Assembly (NCBI GenBank): GCA_030591795.1
Contig: JAUVAJ010000108.1
Span: forward strand, 1 to 6,540
Source: Desulfuromonadales bacterium
Lineage (GTDB): Bacteria > Desulfobacterota > Desulfuromonadia > Desulfuromonadales > UBA2294
Reading direction: 5' to 3'
DNA length: 6,540 nt
Shown: in pieces, positions 1 to 6,540 of the stretch
Position numbering within the stretch: position 1 is the stretch's first letter
Layout of the letters: each line of letters opens with the position of its first letter
Translations under genes and position numbers: made by a program
Notes under the pieces: generated by a model
Seen by the model: the letters and a program-made list of their open reading frames with translations, nothing else
Database searches by the model: none
Told to the model about the DNA's origin: nothing

Positions 1-271
1 GAGTGACATAGTCGGGCAAAACTTTAAGAGCTACGCCTACCATCTCGTCGGTCGGGGCCATTTCAAGGTTCAACCTGGTTTTGATAGTACGCCGGAGCAA
101 GTCAACATCACGCGGCTGGATATGCCGACGATCTTCACGCAAATGAATGGTGATTCCGTCAGCACCAGCAAGCTCAGACAAAATAGCCGCCGCAACAGGG
201 TCGGGCTCGTTGCCACCCCGGGCCTGACGAATCGTCGCAACATGGTCGACATTTACTCCAAGTTTAGCCAC
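1..271 (-). CDS. pdxJ: Pyridoxine 5'-phosphate synthase PdxJ, 5' part (runs off left edge)
   Basis: PdxJ condenses 1-deoxy-D-xylulose 5-phosphate with 3-amino-2-oxopropyl phosphate to give pyridoxine 5'-phosphate, the ring-closing step of the DXP-dependent vitamin B6 pathway in the cytosol. About 90 N-terminal residues are present. Reading from GTG at 271, the protein opens [20 protein letters not shown], then [25 protein letters not shown] (about residues 36-52) and [11 protein letters not shown] (about 67-77). These are the family's signature blocks. His43 and Glu70 align by eye with the catalytic His45 and Glu72 of the E. coli enzyme. An ATG two codons upstream (277) overlaps the glmM stop as ATGA, but its AGGAG box is only 2 bases away. 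The GTG at 271 has 8 bases of spacing and gives the usual N-terminus, so I prefer it. The gene follows glmM directly and is probably translationally coupled to it. The C-terminal part of the barrel lies outside the window. Confidence 0.95.
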   Translation of the reverse strand, partial: MAKLGVNVDHVATIRQARGGNEPDPVAAAILSELAGADGITIHLREDRRHIQPRDVDLLRRTIKTRLNLEMAPTDEMVGVALKVLPDYVT

Positions 272-273
272 GG

Positions 274-1644
274 TCATAGCTCCTGATTCCTGACACCGAG
301 ATGTTTTTCTACTTCATCTACAATATCCTGAGCGAGCTCCCGGATGCGATCAGGATCTTCACCTTCAAGCATAACACGCAACAACGGTTCGGTCCCTGAG
401 TAACGAATCAGGACTCGCCCTCTGTTCTGCAGTTCTGACTCAACGGCGATGATGCTTTGCATAATCTCCGGGATTGACTCAAGTGGCCGCTTTTCGGCAA
501 CACGGACGTTCAACAAAACTTGCGGCAACACCCGCATAACTTGCGCCAACTCAGACAGCCGCTTGCCGGTCCGCTGCACGATGGCCAACACCTGCAACGC
601 TGAAATCATCCCGTCACCGGTCGTGTTATGGTCGAGGAAGATCATGTGGCCGGACTGCTCGCCGCCCAGGTTGTAACCACCACGGCGCATCGATTCGACT
701 ACATAACGGTCACCTACGTCGGTCTTGATGATCTTACCGCCAGCCTGCTTGATCGCAATATCGAGGCCCATATTGCTCATTACCGTCGCCACCAGGGTCT
801 GTTTCGACAACAGGTCACGTTTGAGCATTTCAGTGGCGCAAATTGCCATGATCTGGTCACCGTCAACCGTAGCGCCGTTTTCATCGACAAACATTATCCG
901 GTCGGCGTCACCATCCAGGGCCATACCAAGATCGGCTTTATGCTCCTTGACCGCTTGCGCAAGTGGCTCAAGATACATCGAACCACAGTTAGCGTTGATA
1001 TTGGTGCCGTTCGGCGATACGCCAATTGTTATTACCGTCGCCCCTAACTCCTCCAGAACGGTCGGCGCTACTTTATAGGCGGCGCCGTTGGCGCAGTCGA
1101 GCACGATACGCAAACCGTTAAGATCCAGATCACGCGGGAAAGCATGTTTGAGAAACACGATATAACGCCCACGGGCGTCGTCCATCCGGTATGCCTTGCC
1201 GACCGCATCGGCAACTGGGCGCAATGAATCTATCCGATTGGACGAGACCAACTCCTCAATCTCCAGCTCGGTCGCATCCGGCAGCTTAAAACCATCATTA
1301 GAGAAAAACTTGATGCCATTGTCCTGATATGGATTATGTGATGCAGAAATCATCACCCCGGCGTCAGCCCGCATTGATGAGGTCAGAAAGGCGATGGCCG
1401 GCGTCGGCATCGGCCCAACCAGATACACATCAACCCCCATTGAGCAGATTCCGGCGACCAGAGCATTCTCCAGCATGTAGCAGGAGAGTCGAGTATCCTT
1501 GCCGATAATAATCCGGTGGCGGCGGTCGCCATCCCGGGACAGATAGGCCATAGCACGCCCCAATTGCATGGCAATTTCCGTGGTCATCGGGTGGACATTT
1601 GCCACACCACGAACCCCGTCAGTCCCGAACAGTTTCTTTTTCAT
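274..1644 (-). CDS. glmM: Phosphoglucosamine mutase GlmM
   Basis: GlmM converts glucosamine 6-phosphate to glucosamine 1-phosphate, the step before UDP-N-acetylglucosamine, and so feeds peptidoglycan and lipopolysaccharide synthesis. The 456-residue protein has full family length and every expected block of the alpha-D-phosphohexomutase fold: FGTDGVRG at 6-13, the phosphoserine loop ISASHNP at 99-105 with Ser102 as the residue expected to be phosphorylated, the metal loop DGDAD at 244-248, the sugar-binding GEQSGH at 328-333, and the phosphate-binding RYSGTEP at 414-420. The ATG at 1644 has an AAGG box 6 bases upstream that begins within the ybbR stop region, so initiation is likely coupled to ybbR translation. 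It lies 10 bases after ybbR and overlaps or abuts pdxJ. In Firmicutes GlmM encoded beside cdaA binds and inhibits the cyclase. The same may hold here, but that is inference from context. Confidence 0.98.
   Translation of the reverse strand: MKKKLFGTDGVRGVANVHPMTTEIAMQLGRAMAYLSRDGDRRHRIIIGKDTRLSCYMLENALVAGICSMGVDVYLVGPMPTPAIAFLTSSMRADAGVMISASHNPYQDNGIKFFSNDGFKLPDATELEIEELVSSNRIDSLRPVADAVGKAYRMDDARGRYIVFLKHAFPRDLDLNGLRIVLDCANGAAYKVAPTVLEELGATVITIGVSPNGTNINANCGSMYLEPLAQAVKEHKADLGMALDGDADRIMFVDENGATVDGDQIMAICATEMLKRDLLSKQTLVATVMSNMGLDIAIKQAGGKIIKTDVGDRYVVESMRRGGYNLGGEQSGHMIFLDHNTTGDGMISALQVLAIVQRTGKRLSELAQVMRVLPQVLLNVRVAEKRPLESIPEIMQSIIAVESELQNRGRVLIRYSGTEPLLRVMLEGEDPDRIRELAQDIVDEVEKHLGVRNQEL
280..284 (-). 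promoter_or_regulatory. Ribosome binding site AGGAG that decides the pdxJ start
   Basis: The minus strand reads AGGAG, CT, ATGACC, GTG. The box is inside the last codons of glmM. It is 2 bases from the ATG at 277, which is too close for efficient initiation, and 8 bases from the GTG at 271, which is near optimal. This favours GTG as the pdxJ start. Confidence 0.6.
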
Positions 1645-1654
1645 TCGCTACCTT

Positions 1655-2329
1655 TTATTTAGATTGTTTGACCGGTTTTAAAGAAACCGTAACCTGAACC
1701 GTCTTAGCGTCTTTAAGAGCAGTAAATTTACCAACATAATCGAGCGCAACCGTCTGTACTAAATTTTCATTTACTTCAGGTATATCTTCACTCACTTCAG
1801 GAATCTGCACCGGGTCAGTCAGGACTTCATTGACCAGTTTCAATTCGCTGCCAGCACCACTGACCGTCACGTGTGACGGTTTGGCGGTAACTGCAACAAT
1901 CTTGAACCCGTCAGGCGGATCATCGCCAACAATCACCTTTACCGGTACGCGTTTCGCGCGAACCCGTTCAAGCCTGACTTCAATAATCGACGGCGAGGTC
2001 CGGGTAACTTTAAGATTACGGGACAGATTGAAACGCTCTTCAAGGCGTTTATATGAAGTCACCCCGGTGCTCAACCCATCGAGATCTATATCGATAGCCA
2101 ATTCACCTGAGTCGAGATTCATCAATACCGACCGCGGGCCGCTGATCCGTACATCGAGCAGACTCGGCACCTCGTTGCTGACAATTAACTCTTCCGGCAG
2201 GTTGGACAACTCAACCGGGATAGCAAAGCCTTTTTCAAGGTCCTGTTCACCCATCACGAAGAACCACAGCACCAGCGCGAATACCAGCGACAGAAGCTTC
2301 ATCATCCAGTTTTCAGTCAACATGTTCAC
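1655..2329 (-). CDS. cdaR: YbbR-domain membrane-anchored protein, CdaR-like partner of the c-di-AMP cyclase
   Basis: This 224-residue protein is anchored by one N-terminal membrane segment (about 10-26, KLLSLVFALVLWFFVMG) after a short positively charged start, with the rest predicted outside the membrane. The exterior part contains two YbbR-type repeats, about 34-120 and 125-217. Each starts with a strand such as IPVEL or VPVKVIV and carries the typical V-x-(I/V)-S-G turn (VRISGP at 60-65, VTVSGAG at 154-160). Family knowledge: YbbR proteins next to diadenylate cyclases (CdaR) bind CdaA and tune its activity. B. subtilis CdaR is about twice as long with four repeats, so this is a short form. 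It lies 6 bases after cdaA and 10 before glmM. The GTG at 2329 gives MNMLTENW; an in-frame ATG at 2323 is an equally good start, and neither has a strong ribosome binding site. The family call is firm; the regulatory role is inferred from position. Confidence 0.88.
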   Translation of the reverse strand: MNMLTENWMMKLLSLVFALVLWFFVMGEQDLEKGFAIPVELSNLPEELIVSNEVPSLLDVRISGPRSVLMNLDSGELAIDIDLDGLSTGVTSYKRLEERFNLSRNLKVTRTSPSIIEVRLERVRAKRVPVKVIVGDDPPDGFKIVAVTAKPSHVTVSGAGSELKLVNEVLTDPVQIPEVSEDIPEVNENLVQTVALDYVGKFTALKDAKTVQVTVSLKPVKQSK

Positions 2330-2335
2330 GTCATT

Positions 2336-3127
2336 CTACCGTTTCTGTTGTTTTTTGGTCGGCTTCCTGGGGTTCAGCAGACGGGTAAGCACACGCTTAA
2401 GTGTCGGCGTATCCAGGTCCTTGGTCAAGCGTCCGCCAACCACCACAGACATCTTGCCGGTCTCTTCCGAAACAACGATCGCTACCGCGTCTACCAGCTC
2501 GGTCAGACCGATGGCCGCCCGGTGACGGGTACCGAGTTTGCGGCTGACTGCTGTCTCCTGAGTCAACGGCAGAAAACAACCGGCCCGCTTCAACCGTCCT
2601 TCCTGTAAGACAAGGGCACCATCATGCACCGGTGCCGCCGGATTGAAAACGGTCTGGATCAATTCACTTGAAACCTTGGCATCAATCTCAACTCCAACCT
2701 CGAGGAAATCGTTAATTCCGGTCTCTCGTTCAATCACAATCAAAGCCCCGATGCGTCGCGCTGCCAGTGCAGAGCAGGCCTTGGTCAACTCCTCGAGGAT
2801 TTCTGACTCTTCCCGATAAGACAAATCCGCAAAAAAAGGATTGCGACCGACATGGATCAAGGCCCGACGAATGTCGCTCTGGAAGATGACAACAATAACC
2901 AGGATGATCGAGGAGAGAAAATTATCGAGAATCCAGTGCAGGGTATAAAGCTCCCCGATCTGGGCGGAGACATAGACGAGCAGGATGACGGCCAGACCGA
3001 GCAGCATCTGTACCGCCCGCGTTCCTTTGATCAACAGGAAGATACGATAGATAATAAACGAGACCAGCGCGATATCGAGCAGGTCGAGCAACCATCTGAG
3101 ATTTATGCTATTGAGGATCTCGTTCAT
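2336..3127 (-). CDS. cdaA: Diadenylate cyclase CdaA (c-di-AMP synthase, DisA_N/DAC domain)
   Basis: CdaA joins two ATP molecules into the second messenger cyclic di-AMP, which in other bacteria controls potassium and osmolyte transport and cell-wall balance. The 263-residue protein is close to the 273 residues of B. subtilis CdaA. It has three membrane segments near 16-33, 40-57 and 67-83, then the DAC domain from about 100 to 240. The two catalytic signatures are intact: DGA at 169-171 (within PVHDGALVL) and RHR at 201-203 (within GTRHRAAIGL). GALIVIERETG at 127-137 is also typical. The C-terminus ends in a lysine/arginine-rich tail. The ATG at 3127 follows the folP stop by 14 bases and has only a weak purine box (GAAG). 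Its neighbours, a YbbR protein and GlmM, are its known partners in Firmicutes, which supports the CdaA-type assignment over DisA or CdaS. Activity and targets in this organism cannot be judged from the window. Confidence 0.96.
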   Translation of the reverse strand: MNEILNSINLRWLLDLLDIALVSFIIYRIFLLIKGTRAVQMLLGLAVILLVYVSAQIGELYTLHWILDNFLSSIILVIVVIFQSDIRRALIHVGRNPFFADLSYREESEILEELTKACSALAARRIGALIVIERETGINDFLEVGVEIDAKVSSELIQTVFNPAAPVHDGALVLQEGRLKRAGCFLPLTQETAVSRKLGTRHRAAIGLTELVDAVAIVVSEETGKMSVVVGGRLTKDLDTPTLKRVLTRLLNPRKPTKKQQKR

Positions 3128-3141
3128 ATATCTTCATTCAC

Positions 3142-4017
3142 TCAAATATCAGGTGAACCACCTTGTCCGATAGCCCAAGCCATCCTCGCCACTTCGCGCG
3201 AAGCAGCAACATCGTGAACCCGTAAAATCTGTGCACCAGCCGCAACGCCAAGAGCGATTGTTGCCAGAGAACCATTGAGCCGGTCATCAGGACTCTCGGA
3301 ATCGAGAACCTTGCCGATGAAACTTTTACGCGAGGTTCCGAGCAGGATCGGTCGCCCGATGGATTGCAGTTCGGCAAGACGCTGCAAAATCTCCAGGTTG
3401 CCATCAACCGACTTGCCAAAACCGATACCCGGGTCAACCGCTATTTTTACCAGATCAACACCAGCGGCTACGGCTGTTTCAATACTATGCTCTAAACTGC
3501 TGATCACTTCATGCATGATGTCGTCATACATGGTATCGTTCTGCATCTGATCGGGTCGGCCACGGGTATGCATCAAAAACAGCCCGGCACCACACTCGGC
3601 GACCACCCCGGCCATTGCGGGATCAAAGGACAGGCCGCTTATATCATTTACGAACTCGGCACCAGCCCGGACCGCCTCCCGGGCAACAACACTTTTACTG
3701 GTGTCGATCGAGATCGGCAGATCGAACCGCTTTGTCACCGCCTCAATGATCGGCACAACCCGCTCACATTCTTCAGTTTCACTTACAGTCGATGCGCCGG
3801 GGCGGGTACTCTCACCTCCGACATCTATTATATCAGCGCCCGCATCAACCAGCTGGCCGACACGCTGCAAAATCGCATCCTGACCGGCAAAACGGCCGCC
3901 GTCATAAAATGAATCCGGGGTAAGATTCAGAATCGCCAGAATCAGTGGGCGCTTGAGACTCAACCGACAATTGCGTCCCAAAAGCAAGGGAGGCGTATCG
4001 CCTCCCTTGTCACACAC
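3142..4017 (-). CDS. folP: Dihydropteroate synthase FolP
   Basis: FolP joins p-aminobenzoate to 6-hydroxymethyl-7,8-dihydropterin pyrophosphate to form dihydropteroate in folate synthesis; it is the sulfonamide target. The 291-residue TIM-barrel protein shows all signatures: NLTPDSF at 31-37, DVGGESTRPGAS at 65-76, SIDTSK at 103-108, NDISG at 124-128, DPGIGFGK at 195-202, GTSRKSF at 227-233 and LRVHDV at 265-270. The TRPGAS loop lacks the extra residues found in acquired Sul enzymes, so this looks like the native housekeeping gene. The GTG at 4017 shares its G with the ftsH stop (TAGTG) and has a GAGGA box 6 bases upstream. An in-frame TTG at 3987, ten codons later, would give 281 residues, nearer E. 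coli FolP (282), and has GGGAGG about 13 bases upstream. I keep the GTG because of its better spacing and coupling to ftsH. A strong hairpin covers the codons between the two starts. Confidence 0.96.
   Translation of the reverse strand: MCDKGGDTPPLLLGRNCRLSLKRPLILAILNLTPDSFYDGGRFAGQDAILQRVGQLVDAGADIIDVGGESTRPGASTVSETEECERVVPIIEAVTKRFDLPISIDTSKSVVAREAVRAGAEFVNDISGLSFDPAMAGVVAECGAGLFLMHTRGRPDQMQNDTMYDDIMHEVISSLEHSIETAVAAGVDLVKIAVDPGIGFGKSVDGNLEILQRLAELQSIGRPILLGTSRKSFIGKVLDSESPDDRLNGSLATIALGVAAGAQILRVHDVAASREVARMAWAIGQGGSPDI
3980..4009 (-). terminator. 11-bp perfect hairpin plus short T run at the ftsH/folP junction (terminator or attenuator candidate)
   Basis: On the minus strand CAAGGGAGGCG (4009-3999), loop ATA (3998-3996) and CGCCTCCCTTG (3995-3985) form a perfect 11-bp stem with a 3-base loop, followed by CTTTT. 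It begins 8 bases after the ftsH stop, where a terminator would sit, but it lies inside folP codons 3-11 if the GTG at 4017 is used. The T run is short, so termination would be partial. The stem also buries a GGGAGG sequence that could serve a later TTG start. It may reduce read-through from ftsH to folP unless ribosomes initiate there. The structure is plain in the sequence; its role is inferred. Confidence 0.5.
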
Positions 4018-5948
4018 TATTTTTCCTCAGGCTGATTGTTCTGCTCGACAGATGGGCCATCGGCCGGAGCAATCGTCTCTCCGCTTGCCGACTCCTCTGC
4101 AACCTCTCCGCTTGCCGACTCCTCTGCAACCTCTCCGCTCGCCGACTCCTCCGCAACCTCTTCCTCGCCAAAAACCAGAGCACGAAGTTCATGTCCGTCC
4201 AGATTTTCGCGCTCAAGAAGCGCCTCACTGACCCGGATCAATGCATCTTTGTTTTCCTGTAGAATCTTCCGGGTACGCTCGTAGTTTTCCCGAACAATTC
4301 GCCGCATTTCATTGTCAATATCTACCGCAGTTGCTTCGCTGTAGCTTTTGACATGACCATAGTCACGGCCGAGAAACACCTCACCGTCACCATCACCAAA
4401 AGTTAATGGGCCGAGTTTATCACTCATCCCCCACTCACAAACCATCTTGCGCGCGATGGAAGTCGCCCGTTCCAGGTCATTCGAGGCACCACTGGTAACT
4501 GAATCGAAGGTCATCTCTTCGGCAACCCTGCCGCCAAGCAGAGTACAAATTTTGGTATAAAGCCCAGATTCGGTTTCGTTGTACTTCTCATCCGTCGGCA
4601 AGAACAGGGTCACACCCATGGCGCGACCACGCGGGATAATGGAGATCTTATGCACCGGATCAGCACCCGGAATAAATAGTGAAACCAGAGCATGACCAGC
4701 TTCGTGGTAAGCGGTCACCTTCTTCTCCTCCTCGGTGATCACCATCGAACGACGCTCGCCCCCCATCATCACTTTATCTTTGGCCGCTTCGACGTCAACC
4801 ATGTTAACCGTATCTTTGTCGGCCCGAGCGGCCAGTAAAGCCGCTTCGTTGATCAGGTTCTCCAGATCAGCACCGGAGAAACCTGGCGTTCCTTTGGCAA
4901 CAACTTCAAGATCGACATCATCTGCGAGAGGCACCTTGCGCGAATGTACCTGAAGAATTTTCTTGCGCCCCCTGACATCAGGTCGCGGAACCATAACCTG
5001 ACGGTCAAAACGACCCGGGCGGAGCAGCGCAGGATCAAGAACATCGGGACGGTTAGTTGCGGCGATCAGAATAACCCCTTCATTTGATTCAAAGCCGTCC
5101 ATCTCAACCAACAGCTGGTTCAAGGTCTGCTCACGTTCATCGTGCCCGCCGCCCATACCGGCGCCACGGTGACGGCCGACGGCATCAATCTCGTCAATAA
5201 AGAGAATACAAGGGGCATTCTTTTTCCCCTGATCGAACATATCGCGAACACGGCTGGCACCGACACCGACAAACATCTCAACAAAATCCGAACCGGAGAT
5301 AGAGAAGAAGGGAACGCCTGCTTCACCGGCAATAGCCCGGCCGAGGAGTGTTTTGCCGGTTCCAGGAGGTCCAACCAACAGTACCCCTTTCGGTATCCGG
5401 CCGCCGAGGCGTGAAAACTTCTTCGGATCCTTTAAAAAGGCGACGATTTCTTCAAGCTCAAATTTTGCTTCATCGATCCCTGCAACATCACTGAAGGTGA
5501 TGCGGGTTTGCGTGTCAGAGAGGAGCTTGGCCTTGCTCTTGCCAAAGCTCATCGCCTTACCGCCACCGGATTGCATCTGGCGCATAAAGAAGATCCAGAC
5601 CGCGATCAACAGCAGAATCGGTGCCCAGGAGACCAGCAGACTGAATATAAAACTACGATCTTCAGCCGGTTTAGCTTCTATTTCGACCCCTTTGGTCCGT
5701 AAAACTTCGATCAAATTCGGATCGTCCGGAGCATAGGTGGTAAAAGCCGTATCATCTATGTACGAACCTTCAATTGTTGCACCCTGAACCGTAACGTCGC
5801 GAACACGTCCTTCTTCAACAGCTATCATGAAGGTTGTATAGCTGATCGATTTCAGCTCTTTTTCCGGCTGGGTCACCATGTTGTAAACCATGATCATGAC
5901 CAGACAAATCACCAGCCATAGTGCCAGATTTCTGTAAAACTGATTCAC
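4017..5948 (-). CDS. ftsH: ATP-dependent membrane zinc metalloprotease FtsH
   Basis: FtsH is a hexameric inner-membrane protease that unfolds and degrades membrane and short-lived cytosolic proteins. The 643-residue protein has membrane segments near 8-25 and 104-122 flanking the periplasmic FtsH_ext domain, then an AAA+ module: Walker A GPPGTGKT at 193-200, pore loop MFVGVG at 225-230, Walker B ILFIDE at 248-253, and the second region of homology [19 protein letters not shown] at 299-317. The M41 peptidase domain carries zinc motif HEAGH at 415-419 and the likely third ligand Asp491 in SGASNDL. All active-site residues are intact. From about 594 the tail is low-complexity and acidic, with three copies of EVAEESASG (597-623), absent from the core family. 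The start is a GTG with AGGGGG 5 bases upstream. It follows tilS after a 104-base gap, and its TAG stop shares a base with the folP GTG, indicating coupling. Confidence 0.98.
   Translation of the reverse strand: MNQFYRNLALWLVICLVMIMVYNMVTQPEKELKSISYTTFMIAVEEGRVRDVTVQGATIEGSYIDDTAFTTYAPDDPNLIEVLRTKGVEIEAKPAEDRSFIFSLLVSWAPILLLIAVWIFFMRQMQSGGGKAMSFGKSKAKLLSDTQTRITFSDVAGIDEAKFELEEIVAFLKDPKKFSRLGGRIPKGVLLVGPPGTGKTLLGRAIAGEAGVPFFSISGSDFVEMFVGVGASRVRDMFDQGKKNAPCILFIDEIDAVGRHRGAGMGGGHDEREQTLNQLLVEMDGFESNEGVILIAATNRPDVLDPALLRPGRFDRQVMVPRPDVRGRKKILQVHSRKVPLADDVDLEVVAKGTPGFSGADLENLINEAALLAARADKDTVNMVDVEAAKDKVMMGGERRSMVITEEEKKVTAYHEAGHALVSLFIPGADPVHKISIIPRGRAMGVTLFLPTDEKYNETESGLYTKICTLLGGRVAEEMTFDSVTSGASNDLERATSIARKMVCEWGMSDKLGPLTFGDGDGEVFLGRDYGHVKSYSEATAVDIDNEMRRIVRENYERTRKILQENKDALIRVSEALLERENLDGHELRALVFGEEEVAEESASGEVAEESASGEVAEESASGETIAPADGPSVEQNNQPEEK
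4024..4028 (-). promoter_or_regulatory. Ribosome binding site GAGGA for folP inside the end of ftsH
   Basis: The minus strand reads GAGGA, then AAAATA, then GTG at 4017. The 6-base spacing supports GTG at 4017 as a folP start, and the box lies within the last three ftsH codons, so the two genes are likely coupled. Confidence 0.55.
4077..4161. repeat. 27-bp tandem repeat, three copies, in the ftsH tail
   Basis: Units lie at 4081-4107, 4108-4134 and 4135-4161, with four further matching bases at 4077-4080. The first two units are identical. The third differs at two positions (T to C at unit bases 6 and 18), both synonymous alanine codon changes (GCA/GCG) on the coding strand. Because 27 is a multiple of three, the array encodes three exact copies of EVAEESASG at FtsH residues 597-623. 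The pattern suggests recent duplication by slippage or unequal recombination, with the reading frame kept. Confidence 0.97.
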
Positions 5949-6052
5949 CCTTACCCCCTGTCTCTTCCTTATTGTTTAAATCGTTGATATTAACGCGTAA
6001 ACACCACTCTCAATAGCGGTAAAAATTACCACAAAAACCCCTTTGTAACAAG
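5949..6052 (-). other. tilS-ftsH intergenic region, 104 bases, AT-rich
   Basis: This is the only real gap in the window and the likeliest site for a separate ftsH promoter. It holds the ftsH ribosome binding site AGGGGG (5954-5959) and a small inverted repeat, GTGGTAA-TTT-TTACCGC on the minus strand (6032-6016), a 7-bp stem with one G-T pair but no following T run. A possible sigma70-like pair, TTGAGA (6013-6008) and TAATAT (5992-5987), has only 15 bases of spacing and a poor -10. I saw no convincing heat-shock (sigma32) promoter and no coding potential. Confidence 0.5.
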
Positions 6053-6540
6053 CTATTCATTAACAAAAACAGACTGTTCAAGTCGTAGCTGTAACACCGG
6101 CTTACCTAAGTCAGGCCGGAAGCCTCGACAACGCCTTGCACCGACCAGCCAGATAATAGTGCTGCCGGCGCTGACAACTAAAGCTCTACGCCGGTTTTCC
6201 CGGGAAACTTTATTGTCAATAAAATAGTCTTTCAACCGCTTATGGCCTGACATCCCGGAAGGTTGAAACCGATCTCCCGGCACAACCGATCGTACTGTCA
6301 AAGGGAAATAAACTTGTTCCGGACAAAACTCAACTGCATCCGAAGCAGCTTCAGTGGCTGATTGTTTTGTCACGATCAGATGCTGACCATTCGGCAAAGG
6401 ATAAGATCCTTCGGCAAGAATTGTCAGTTCAAAGTCCACAATTTCTGGCGGTGACAGCTGCATTTGCAAAACATCATAACGGCGCGCAACCCAGGCCCCC
6501 GGCAAACAGGTTTCAGCCTGTGACTTTGTACTCTCCAGCA
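6053..6540 (-). CDS. tilS: tRNA(Ile)-lysidine synthetase TilS, C-terminal part (runs off right edge)
   Basis: TilS attaches lysine to the wobble cytidine of the CAU anticodon of an isoleucine tRNA, changing its decoding from AUG to AUA and allowing charging with isoleucine. The reading frame is open from the right edge to the TAG at 6053, so only about the last 162 residues are present and the N-terminal ATP-binding domain is missing. The recognisable part is the TilS C-terminal domain: VVPGDRFQP followed by GMSGHKRLKDYFIDNKVSRE (about 6206-6280) and then IIWLVGARRCRGFRP. This PGDRF...GHK-LKDFF pattern is characteristic of the family. The preceding stretch is the less conserved linker region. 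There is no in-window start; the internal TTG at 6505 is not one. tilS beside ftsH is a common bacterial arrangement. The call rests on the C-terminal domain alone. Confidence 0.88.
   Translation of the reverse strand, partial: LESTKSQAETCLPGAWVARRYDVLQMQLSPPEIVDFELTILAEGSYPLPNGQHLIVTKQSATEAASDAVEFCPEQVYFPLTVRSVVPGDRFQPSGMSGHKRLKDYFIDNKVSRENRRRALVVSAGSTIIWLVGARRCRGFRPDLGKPVLQLRLEQSVFVNE

Noticed and set aside
628..1047. Plus-strand open frame of 139 codons inside glmM
   Set aside because: It is fully antisense to conserved glmM sequence including the DGDAD loop, with no matching domain or convincing start signal.
1830..2525. 231-codon plus-strand open frame opposite ybbR and cdaA
   Set aside because: It lies antisense to two well-recognised genes, crosses their junction, and its translation is rich in Ser/Thr/Arg with no family resemblance. 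It is a shadow of the minus-strand genes.
4010..4284. Repeat-containing open frames on both strands at the ftsH tail (for example RSRQAERLQ repeats)
   Set aside because: The 27-bp unit is a multiple of three, so it gives repeated peptides in every frame. Only the FtsH frame continues a real protein.
5987..6013. TTGAGA and TAATAT as a sigma70 promoter for ftsH
   Set aside because: The spacing is 15 bases and the -10 matches consensus at only four of six positions, so it is too weak to annotate as a promoter.
6016..6032. Inverted repeat GTGGTAA-TTT-TTACCGC as a tilS terminator
   Set aside because: The stem is short, AT-rich, includes a G-T pair and is not followed by a T run on the minus strand.

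Overview
The window is one stretch of housekeeping genes, all read from the minus strand. In transcription order (right to left) they are tilS (3' part only), ftsH, folP, cdaA, a cdaR-like ybbR gene, glmM and pdxJ (5' part only). No tRNA, rRNA, CRISPR array, insertion sequence or phage gene was seen. The gene order and protein sequences fit a deltaproteobacterium of the Desulfuromonadales (Geobacter/Desulfuromonas/Pelobacter type), with roughly even base composition by eye. That assignment rests on recall of gene order and family resemblance, not on a search.

Layout: 6053-6540 is the C-terminal domain of TilS, the tRNA-Ile lysidine synthetase. The gap at 5949-6052 is the only sizeable intergenic space. 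FtsH, a membrane AAA+ zinc protease, fills 4017-5948. From there to the left edge the genes are packed tightly: ftsH/folP share one base, folP-cdaA are 14 bases apart, cdaA-ybbR 6 bases, ybbR-glmM 10 bases, and glmM/pdxJ overlap or lie a few bases apart. This points to a single transcription unit with translational coupling.

Functionally the unit mixes protein quality control (FtsH), folate synthesis (FolP), cyclic di-AMP signalling (CdaA with its partner CdaR/YbbR), cell-wall precursor supply (GlmM) and pyridoxal phosphate synthesis (PdxJ). The cdaA-cdaR-glmM trio is the arrangement known from Firmicutes, where GlmM and CdaR modulate CdaA. The ftsH-folP-glmM order is the one known from E. 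coli. Here the two are combined, with cdaA-cdaR lying between folP and glmM.

The less ordinary details are an in-frame triplicated 27-bp repeat in the acidic tail of FtsH, an 11-bp perfect hairpin inside the first codons of folP, and a choice between two overlapping starts for pdxJ. No novel system is visible.
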